64,000 bases of DNA from Desarmillaria ectypa (lineage: Eukaryota > Basidiomycota > Agaricomycetes > Agaricales > Physalacriaceae): contig JAUDYN010000011.1 in the NCBI GenBank assembly GCA_030407005.1, positions 610,501-674,500 of the forward strand, given 5' to 3'. Shown here in pieces: positions 35,306-43,900 of this stretch. The number at the start of each line of letters is the position of its first letter. The first letter of the stretch is position 1. A model generated the notes under the pieces. It was not told the DNA's origin. It worked only from the letters and a program-made list of their open reading frames with translations, and ran no database searches. The translations under genes and the position numbers were made by a program.

Positions 35306-36391
35306 CTAACCTTGTGACAGCCTGGCACATTTATTTTGGGACTGGGTCTTGGACAAGGCTGCGGACGGCGATGGCGATGGCAACAATGACAACTATCCTA
35401 GATCATCGTGGTTATAGCCCGCAAGAAACCTCGATCATGATGCAGCTACTGCCTGAACCAAGCTGAGCTTCATTCAATACAGGTCCTCAATATGCGTACC
35501 TAGTTGTTTTCTTCCTTTCCGGTATGTCTTCAGGTATAATCCTACCAACTAGTCCTTCAGTGCCTGTATGTACACGTTACTTACTATCCAGCAGCTGCAA
35601 TTATATACCAATATTAGTTCTATTAGCGAATAATGGTGAGTAAAACCCCACACAAACATTTAGGCTGACTAGATGGCTTTCTACTGTTGCACTGATAATT
35701 TAAAGTCCTCTTGTGGCTGAGATAGACCACATCAGTGCAAGGAGGCACACAGTAGTAGGATGGCTGGGACAGTGTGGATGATTGGCATGGTCAAAGGGGA
35801 TATCCCCTTCCATGATGCACTTATCTACTTGTATCATCATCCTTTCTCATATTCCTCACCTATCCCACCCGCCAGAAAGCAATATGCCACTGCAATGCAA
35901 AACAATACCATCTTACTGCAGCCAAGTAGTGAGACTCTGAAAATCGAGTAAAGGTGGAGATGAGGTGGGCCATGGAGACAGTGAGAGGTGAGTGGCTATT
36001 AAGGAAGAGGGAGAAAGATGTAGGGAAAAGGAAGGTGCTTGAGAGAGATCAAGGTATCAGTAAACTAGAACTGTTATGAATATTCCATATATCGACTTAC
36101 TAGTCTTCCAGTGCCTAAACAAGGGCTGAAAGTCTTCTTTCACCTTCTCCAATATTCTGTACATCCTGTTTACCTACCTGAAAATACTAGAAATCCATAG
36201 AAGATTCCTGAAAGGCTGTACTACTAGAACTTTCTTCATAGCTTTCCATAGTATATAAACACTTACTCTAGCTATGAAATGACAATCTACTCTTGGATTC
36301 TCAATTTTACCTTGTATGAATCTGAGTCTCTTAGTTAGTTACACTCAGTGCTTACCATTCTGTATTACAATTTTATCTTATCTTACCTGAG
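35306..36391. other. Intergenic to TE border, no gene recognised
   Basis: CpG content drops at about 35,600. The stretch 35630-35690 (GAATAATGGTGAGTAAAAC, CACACAA, GGCTGACTAGATGGC) resembles part of R1 (CAAATAATGGTGAATAATC...GTCAGTCTAG) and may be an old relative. A TATATAAAC box at about 36252 and TGTTATG at 36072 hint at another LTR remnant, without target duplications. Element D begins at 36392. Confidence 0.35.
36387..36391. repeat. Left target-site duplication of element D (CTGAG)
   Basis: CTGAG at 36387-36391 is repeated exactly at 54496-54500, immediately outside the two 396-bp LTRs. Confidence 0.9.
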
Positions 36392-36787
36392 TGTTATGAT
36401 TTTTCCATTATCTTATCTCATCTTGTTATATCTATGACACCAACTATCTTATCTCAGTCAGCATTGATGCTTTCACCAACAAACACCCCATTTCTCATCC
36501 AAGAACACCCTCATTTACTTTCATTGGCTTATGATCCATCTGACTTCAGTCCCATTTACTCATGGACAATACTGTTTCATCTATTAATAACACTGTATTT
36601 TCAGTATATAAGTAGAGTAGATTACACCATTATACTCTACCTTTTGACTAAATTACATTTATATACCTTCTACCACACCACACCAAAGACCAAGCCAACC
36701 TCTCTACTAAAGGGTGATTGTCTGAACACAAGACAGCCCAGAGAGAAGCTTACATCCCAAGTCACATGTATAGACAGGACCATAACA
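36392..36787 (+). repeat. Element D 5' LTR
   Basis: TGTTATGATTTTTCC...GACCATAACA, 396 bp. TATATAAG at about 36605, then the R segment CTACCTTTTGACTAA about 30 bp downstream. PBS at 36788 (TTAGTCAAAAGGTA) is its perfect 14-nt complement. U5 hairpin TGTCT/AGACA at 36719-36735. Confidence 0.93.
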
Positions 36788-36846
36788 TTAGTCAAAAGGT
36801 ATCCCTCCTGCATCTTCTATGCCAGCCATAAAGACACACCAACCCT

Positions 36847-36972
36847 ATGCTCAAGAACAATGACAACCAGAACAACCAACAAACAATCACTCTCAGCATC
36901 ACAATCAGTGGCATCACACTCCTTATTCTTTTTACTGCTCTTTTAGTACTAACATATGAAGAAGAAGCATGA
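36847..36972 (+). CDS. Element D membrane microprotein (conserved leader ORF)
   Basis: 41 codons: MLKNNDNQNNQQTITLS, then the hydrophobic span ITISGITLLILFTALLVLTY, EEEA and TGA. No internal stop in this otherwise decayed element. It lies 59 nt after the LTR and 73 nt before the MSFPGG ATG (37046). Predicted single-pass membrane peptide, homologous to those in A, B, C, E and F. Function unknown. Confidence 0.65.
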   Translation: MLKNNDNQNNQQTITLSITISGITLLILFTALLVLTYEEEA

Positions 36973-37771
36973 AGACTTCTTCACTAAGAAAGACAACTCT
37001 GTAACCTGCAACCCCCTCCCCATTTTCCTGCCCAACACTCTGAACATGTCCTTCCCAGGAGGATATCCCCTGTCAGACTGGGAACAAGAGAGGCAGCTCT
37101 ATTATCCCACCCCTGGGTCAGCTTCAGAGTCCCCTTGACAGCTTCATCCTCCTCTGAGGATATCAATCAGAATCCCACAAGAACAATTCTTGCAACCCAC
37201 TGGCTAGAATGACCTGCCCTCACCAAGGCTGAGGAATATGCATGGGACATTTGGGCTCAGATTGATAATCCCCTGCCCCTATACTCTCTTTCCCCTCATC
37301 CCTGTTCCCCAACTCCTGCTTGGCCCTATCTCAGGGCCTTACAAATCAATGATCCTAATGTGGATCAAAACCACTCTTATAGACTCTAGGCTCAAAGATG
37401 AGACCCCTAGCCAAGAAGGAACCAAGACTCCTCATCCTCACTCTCCATCATCAAACTTTCCTTCTCAGACTTCAGAGGAAGCTCAAACTCTAAAACAGAG
37501 TTTATACCACTCACCCCTCTCCTTCCCCTCACCCCTGATGGCCTCTTCAACCCTGATGGAATAAGTCAAAACTGGCCCACCCTTATGGCCATCGACTGAG
37601 AAATTCTTGGCTCTATCACATCTGTCACCTGGAAACTCAGGTGAGCTGATGTCAAAGCCAGAATAGCCTGGCCAGAGCACCATCCCGATATGAATGAGTG
37701 GCTCACTCTTAACCAGAGCAATCCAATATGGGGACTGAACCCCAATACTACAATTTGGGCCTAGATCCATG
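36973..37771 (+). pseudogene. Element D accessory/5' gag region, left of the E insertion
   Basis: Two conserved frames overlap here. The frame opening at ATG 37046 reads MSFPGGYPLSDWEQERQLYY and has TGA and TAG breaks later. The frame in phase with the microprotein reads HVLPRRISPVRLGTREAALL, then EEYAWDIWAQIDNP and EWLTLNQSNPIWG, and continues after element E at 46194. Across the E junction the second frame from the microprotein ATG to TGA 46355-46357 is an exact multiple of three (1089 nt). Confidence 0.5.
37767..37771. repeat. Left target-site duplication of element E (CCATG)
   Basis: CCATG at 37767-37771 is repeated exactly at 46189-46193, outside both 424-bp LTRs. Confidence 0.95.
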
Positions 37772-38195
37772 TGTTACAATTTTTCCATTATCTTATCTTA
37801 TCCAAGTCATATCCATGCCTCATCCACCTAATCTAATCCAAAACCTGACTCGTATCCAGCTATTCGCTGGCTACAACCCTCGTTCTCACCATCTGTCACC
37901 CCAGACACTTTCTATTGGTTCTATGATCCTCCCGGATCATCCTACTTTGACACCATTTGTGCATGGACCATAGTGTTTCACCTAAATATACACGCCATAG
38001 AAATACTATATAAACAGAGTAAACTAGACTGTTGTACTCTATCTCTTGTTTAAATTAATATTATATACTTCTTGTTCACACAACACAGAAGACCCTCAGC
38101 TTCTATCTCTCTCATTGGGTGATCGTTTGGACGTGTAATGGCCCAGAGAGATCAGCTGATCGTCTCAAGTCACGTGCCCAAGTCGGTGCCTAACA
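37772..38195 (+). repeat. Element E 5' LTR
   Basis: TGTTACAATTTTTCC...GTGCCTAACA. TATA box CTATATAAACAG about 38009-38020, with the R segment TATCTCTTGTTTAA at about 38040. Retains more CpG than the other LTRs (for example CACGTG and CGGATC). Confidence 0.95.
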
Positions 38196-38210
38196 TTAAA
38201 TAAGAGATAA
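38196..38210 (+). promoter_or_regulatory. Element E self-complementary primer-binding site
   Basis: TTAAATAAGAGATA follows the LTR end directly and is complementary to TATCTCTTGTTTAA in the LTR R region at 13 of 14 positions (one transition). No TGG start or tRNA 3'-end complement is visible. This matches the self-priming arrangement known for Tf1/sushi chromoviruses, where the 5' end of the RNA folds back as primer. Confidence 0.7.
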
Positions 38211-38254
38211 TCCCCTTCACTTCTATTATGCTAGCCATATAGAAGATCTTCTTC

Positions 38255-38407
38255 ATGACCAGAGAAGACAGAAACTCCCAAGAACCCCGAACCATATCCC
38301 TCGGCGTCGCCATCAGTGGTGCCATACTATTGTCGTTTTTTACGGTCCTCACCATATTAATATACGAGGAAGAAATCCGGGCTCTGCTCAGAAGGCAGCC
38401 CCAATGA
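38255..38407 (+). CDS. Element E membrane microprotein (conserved leader ORF)
   Basis: 50 codons: MTREDRNSQEPRTISLG, hydrophobic span VAISGAILLSFFTVLTILIY, then EEEIRALLRRQPQ and TGA followed by C. First ATG after the PBS that opens more than a few codons. The pattern Q/T-I-T/S-L-x-V/T-x-I-S-G-hydrophobic-Y-E-E-E is shared by six elements of differing age. Not similar to any gag, protease or envelope segment I know. Inferred to be a single-pass membrane peptide with a short acidic cytosolic or lumenal tail. Could alternatively be a regulatory upstream ORF, but the amino-acid conservation argues for a protein role. Confidence 0.75.
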   Translation: MTREDRNSQEPRTISLGVAISGAILLSFFTVLTILIYEEEIRALLRRQPQ

Positions 38408-38444
38408 CCCGACCCAGAACTCCGCCCTGCTCCACCCACCACCA

Positions 38445-38726
38445 ATGATGTTCCCAGGGGGATACCCCCCACAAGACTGGGAGAACGAGAGGCAGTTTCA
38501 CTCATTCGTCTCCAGGCCCGATTCATCATCGGCCCTTCCTCCTCCTCCAAGGAGAGTAATGACTCAAGATCCCCATCTCTGGGGATCTCAGAACTTCGGG
38601 CCCAGATTGCCCAATCTGCTTGTGCCTATAATGCGAGAGCTGTCCTTCTCCGCTACCAGATGGAATGACCCACCATTGCACTGGAGCGACCAACAGTCGG
38701 CCTCATGGAGGCCAAAGAATACGTGA
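38445..38726 (+). CDS. Element E second leader ORF, MSFPGG type
   Basis: 93 codons from tandem ATGs (MMFPGGYPPQDWENERQFHS), TGA at 38724. It opens 37 nt after the microprotein stop in another frame. The first 25 residues are conserved in A (14087), B (20177) and D (37046), with differences concentrated at third positions of this frame, so it is probably translated there. Downstream, the same frame is open again to 39743 (331 codons), with only two TGA between, and in element A it is colinear with capsid. It may be the real N-terminus of Gag or a separate small protein. Pro/Ser-rich, otherwise featureless. Confidence 0.45.
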   Translation: MMFPGGYPPQDWENERQFHSFVSRPDSSSALPPPPRRVMTQDPHLWGSQNFGPRLPNLLVPIMRELSFSATRWNDPPLHWSDQQSASWRPKNT

Positions 38727-39457
38727 GGGACATTCGGGCTATGATGGATGAACCCCCACCCCCATATCCTGGCCCCCCCCCTTGTCCAAGAACCCCTGCT
38801 CTCTGCATATCCCAGTGGAGATCAGACTCCCCGTCGCCCGACAGTGACAACAGTAGAAGGTCTGGCCACTCCGGACCCCAACACCCCAACGATCCAAACA
38901 TGGATCGAAACCACCCCTATGGCCCCTGGAGCCGCGAGCAGTGGCCAGATGAGGGAGAAGAAATCTCCCTCTTCTCCCTCCCCGTCATCGAGATCTCTGA
39001 TGATGAGTCCGACAACAATATCGTCAGAGACAACACCCCGGTCCCAGCCACTCCCCATGCCGCCGACGACCCCTTCAATCCAGATGGGGATAATTTCATC
39101 TGGCCTGACCTCTCCGAGGTCGACCAGAGACTATTTGGTCCATTCTGGACTGCAGCATGGGAAGTTTGACAAAGGGATGTCGAGGCCCGCGACCTCTGGG
39201 AAGAACCCAGAGTTGAGATGGATGAGTGGCTCACCCTTAACAGGAGTGACCCCATCTGAGTTCCCTTTGATGGGCCCAGTTCCTACAGGGCCAACATCAT
39301 CAATCACTGGATATGTGCCAATCGCGACCGGTCAATTTTCCGCCCCTCCGCCGGGGATCGTTTTCCAGGGTTACAACCCAGGACCACTCAGGAACAGCGG
39401 GAATTGGAGCGGACCCTCCAGCACTTATGGAGGCTGGAGGTGGCAAGAGAGGAATGA
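38534..39457 (+). pseudogene. Element E accessory frame with acidic SIM-like motif
   Basis: Same phase as the microprotein. Blocks: ELRAQIAQSACAYNARAVLL, EAKEYVRDIRAMMD, MDRNHPYGPW, FSLPVIEISDDESDN (about 38976-39020), FIWPDLSEVDQRLFGPFW, EMDEWLTLNRSD and a terminal helix EQRELERTLQHLWRLEVARE, then TGA 39455-39457. Internal TGA at 38666, 39167 and 39257 sit where other copies have arginine (CGA) or its CAA derivative. A/E differences near the acidic motif fall mostly on third positions of this frame. VIEISDDESD resembles a SUMO-interaction motif (hydrophobic core plus acidic/Ser tail). Initiation mechanism unknown. Confidence 0.5.
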
Positions 39458-40912
39458 GTGGGGGCAAGAGCCCCAGTACAATACGTTAACCTACAATACA
39501 GGTTACTATGGCGGGATGGAATACCACCACTTCCCAACTCGCCCCCATATCATAGGGCATGTCACCAAGGATACCACCCCTATCAGGGTGGCAGTCTTCT
39601 CTTTGCAGGGGCGGGAGAAGAAATGGAAGCCGAAGGAGCCCCTGCAGGAAATGCCACTGCAGGGGCGTCAAGAACCCCTGCCATGGCAGAAGAAACCCGG
39701 CAACAAATGCAGAACGAGTTGCTGGAGAAAGAACAGCACATAGCGGAAATGTGTGAAGAGCTCGACAAGGAGGACTCCGCCCGCAAGACATTGGCGGACT
39801 ACCTCTGAGTCCAAGAGCAGGAGAAGGAGCCGGAGAGGGGAAGACCCCTGGGGCCGCCAAGAGGTCACCTGGGGTACCGGCCGGATCGATTTTCGATCCC
39901 AAGGCCGCCCCCTGGTCAGGGACCCCCTGACCCAATCCTGAACCCGGTCGAGAATGCCACTGCTGATGCCCCCTATTTGGGCATCAAGCCAACCCTCGTC
40001 AAGGTCCCCGCCCCATTTAAGGGGGACTATGATGATATTGAGCACTTCATAGGCAATTGCATCACCTATTTTGAAGTGTTCAGACACTATTTCCAGGTAC
40101 CATCGCACCTGGTGCTATTCATGACGTCCCACTTCGAGGGTGCCGCCAAGGACTGGTGGGTCTACAAGAGACCTGAATACTGGGTGGGGGATGCCTTTGA
40201 TGGCACCACTGCCCACTTCTGATACCCCGACTGGGCCAACTTCATTGACCTGGTCACGCGACAATTCTGAGATCCCACGATCGAGGAAATACATGAAAAG
40301 CGCATGTTCAACTTGCATATGGGAGCACAGCCCGCCTCCCATTACTTCCAGAAGCTGGAAGAAGAAGCCAAGCTAGTGGGCCGGAGATCCAATGAGGCCA
40401 AATGTGGCGTGATGGTAAAGGCAGTGCGACTAGGAGTGCCTAGTTCATATACAACCTTTATATCGAACATGGGCGTGAGCATTCCGCCCTCATATCCGGA
40501 GTGGAAGGAGTGCATCCTCCAGATGTATGAAGAGAGACAGTGGAAATGGGTCTTTGACCAGACCACTAGTACACCCCAGGATGGCCAGAAGCAGGGCCCG
40601 CGTCCCCAGCAACAGCAACCCAGCAGCAAGAACACTGCTGAGGTGACAAGTTCCTCGGCTCCAAAGCCAAGTGCTGGGAGTGGGGGAACCAGTTGCGATG
40701 CTGGAACCAGTAAGTGGACGACGTATGGAGGGGCGGGGAAGCCCATGGATCTAGACCAGCAACGAGCCGAGGGGCGCTGCTTCAGGTGCAACCAAAAGGG
40801 TCACCTGAGCAGGGATTGCCCTATGAGAAAAGAGAAGAACATTGTGAGATACGTGGGGCCCACTGATGCAGTGGTGCCAAGTACCTCCAAGATCGAGGAG
40901 GTAAAAGAGTAG
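39458..40912 (+). pseudogene. Element E gag: capsid and zinc knuckle
   Basis: Capsid-type domain from about 39980 (PFKGDYDDIEHFIGNCITYF, HFEGAAKDWWVYKRPEYWV, YFQKLEEEAKLVGRR) and one CCHC knuckle CFRCNQKGHLSRDC at 40778-40819, ending in TAG at 40910-40912. First in-frame Met of the conserved MEAE start is 39623. TGA stops at 39806, about 40220 and about 40268 replace arginines. Around 39520-39535 E lacks about 25 codons that A, C and D have (a QPQY...RPRP segment), which shifts frame relative to the upstream MSFPGG phase. Gag forms the particle shell and binds RNA. Confidence 0.8.
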
Positions 40913-43900
40913 GGTGTCAAGGGTTCGATTCCTCTTGCATGCCCAAGTCTCAAGGTGTGTCCTCGGCTTCTGTGGGTTGGACTGACTATTATGAAAATAG
41001 AAAATTACATACACAAAAAAATATATCTATATCTTCACCGAAGCCGAAGAACAAGAAAGAATCAGCAAGAACAAACAGGTACATCATCCTTCTAGAAGAA
41101 GCTGATACAAGTATCTGTAGTGACAAATCCCGAACCTCTGATGAACTGGAGTGGGACTTGCCAAGTGGTGTTGGCGCTGCAACAAAGTCCAACGAGCAGT
41201 GCTCACCGGATATGCCGCTGAGTGCACAGCAACGAGCAGGGACCAGTAGGTGGGACTCCTTCGGGCCTCCCAGAAGTCCAACCATCCCAGTACCTGCCTC
41301 AAGCGGCGGGGCAAGCTCACCAGTTCCGCCAGGGTCGGCGGAGGACCAGGACAGTGCCTCTAACCAAGGCCAGGATCAATGACCCAGACAAACCAGTCCG
41401 GGGAGTGGAAAACTTGATGAAGCTGAGTACCAAACTGGGCCGGCAAGTCAAAGGGTCAACAACCGTGCAAAGGTCACCTTAGGCACTAGCTGGGAGTCAA
41501 TGACCAAGGGAATTCAAACTCCGTTGTGAGTGGTGCCGGCTGAGGAAAAGGGACAGGATCCTGCTAGCACCCAGGCAGTAAAAAGGGGGTATTTCAGCAA
41601 AACTACCATTGTTGAAGTACCCGACAAAGAAGATGACATGGCTTTTAGGATGTGGCAAGTCAGCCAATCCAAAGCCAGTACCCCAATATCCAGAACACCA
41701 GAAACACAGAACCTTGACCTTCCGAATGCATGGGGAAGCGTCAAACCCGACACCTATCCTAACAAGGGGGTATCAAACGCTTCTGAACGCATGGGGAAGC
41801 AGGACAAATTCCAATAGCTCAAACCATTTGGGATTGACTGGATGATGCATGCAATATGCGACTCCAAGAACTTGGCAAATGCCAAGTCAGTTCTCTCCAT
41901 TTGGGTACATCCCAAATGACTTGGAGAAATCGATGACGGGCTTATTCAAAGCTTACAGATGGGAGGGAGCACTGCCTGGGAACAGCTCTATGAATTACAT
42001 GAACCCATTCATTACATTCGCGGCACCAAGAGTTCTGGACAGGACTTCTTGGTAGACATCCAACTTTCCCCATGTACTGGGAAAAAGATATTGACAACCC
42101 AAGTGTTGTTGGATAGTGGCTGCACAGGCAGCTCTATCAATCGAACTTACGTTCAACAACATCAGTTGGACACCAGGAAGGCTGCAGCCCCTATACTGGT
42201 CTATAATGCCAATGGAATGCACAATAAGGCAGGGGATGTCACCGAGTTTGTAGAACTCCGGATGACAATTGGAGGACATAGCAAGAGAATCGATCTCACA
42301 GTCACAGACCTCGGTTCCAAAACTGTGTACTTTGGCCACGACTGGCTTAAACACCACAATCCTTTCATCAACTGGAAGGCAGGGACTTTGACATTCGGAT
42401 GATGTCATTGTGTCCAAAATTATTTCGCCTTGCCTGACGCAGACGAAGAAGATCGATGGGATGAAGAGCTCGAGGAAGGAGAAAGTATTCTTGCTGTCAA
42501 TATGCAAGAAGAAATCATCCTTCGTGCCATCCATCATGCGAATGAGTTGGTGGCAGCAGCCAATGCCAAGAAACCAAAGAAGACATTTGAGGAACTCATA
42601 CCTCCTCAGTATCAAAGCTTTAGAGATTTATTCTCTAAAGACAGCTTTGACAAATTACCCAAAAGAAGACCCTGGGACCATGCCATCAAGTTGATCCCCA
42701 ATGCGAAGTCAACCTTGGACTGCAAGGTGTATCTGCTCAATTGAAATGAGCAAGAACAATTGGACAAGTTCTTGGATGAGAACTTAAACTTGGGGCGCAT
42801 CTGCCTCTCGAAATCTCCCTTTGCCTCTCCATTCTTCTTTGTTAAGAAGAAAGATGGTTCCCTATGACCGGTCCAGGATTACCGGAAGCTTAATGAAATG
42901 ATGATCAAGAATCATTACCCCCTTCCACTCATCTCCGAGTTAATCGACAAACTACAGAGAGCCAAGTACTTCTCCAAGTTGGACGTACGATGGGGATATA
43001 ACAATGTCCACATCCAAGATGGAGATGAAGAAAAGGCTGCATTCAGAACTAACCGAGGACTCTTCAAACCCACAGTAATGTTCTTCGGACTTACAAATTC
43101 ACCAGCCACATTCCAGTGGATGATGAATGACATATTCAAGGATTTGATCGCTGGAGGAAAAGTCACCATTTACCTCGATGACATACTCATCTTCATGAAA
43201 TCCTTGTCAGAACACCGGGACATAGTACGACAGGTACTCCAGCAACTTCGAGAGAACAAATTGTTCCTCAAAGCAGAGAAATGCGAGTTTGAGGTACTCG
43301 AAACTGAATACCTAGGGGTTATTATCAGCGAAGATGCCATTCGCATGGACCCAGTCAAGATAGCAGGGATAGCAGAATGGCTGACCCCAACAAAGAAGAA
43401 GAAATTACAATCCTTTTTGGGATTCACAAACTTCTACCAGACATTCATCAAGGACTACTCCAAGATAGTGCATCCCCTTACCCAGTTAACTGGAAAAGTT
43501 GACTGGACATGGGGATCAGAACAAGAACAAGCATTTAATCAGCTCAAGAAGCTGATGACAACAAACATAGTCCTTACAATCCCTTCAGATGATGGGAAAT
43601 TCCAAGTTGAAGCTGATGCCAGTGATGGAGCCATTGGCGCCATCCTAAGCCAAGAAAAGGAAGGCAAGTGGAGGCCAGTCACCTTCATGTCGAAAGCACT
43701 CACTGTCACTGAACGCAACTATGAAATCTACGACAAGGAGCTGCTAGCAATCATGTTGGCATTAGAAGAATGGTGTCATTATCTCATGGGCACCAAAGAG
43801 ACCATTGAGATCTGGACTGACCACCAGAATCTCCAATACTTCCGGAAACCCCAGAAGTTGAACCGTCAACAAGCTCGATGGGTCACCGAGCTAGCGGAAC

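Noticed and set aside
36072..36369. Possible 298-bp solo LTR (TGTTATG...TATTACA with TATATAAAC)
   Set aside because: Flanks AGAAC and ATTTT do not match, and no relative is seen in the window.
38748..39743. A 331-codon Ser/Pro/Thr-rich open frame in E as an independent gene
   Set aside because: It is the phase that in element A leads into capsid, and part of it is the shadow of the acidic accessory frame; reported as an overlapping frame rather than a separate gene.
40918..40945. A true tRNA gene or Pol III promoter at the gag/pol junction
   Set aside because: Only the T-arm/B-box part matches; no A box, D arm, anticodon arm or acceptor stem can be folded around it.
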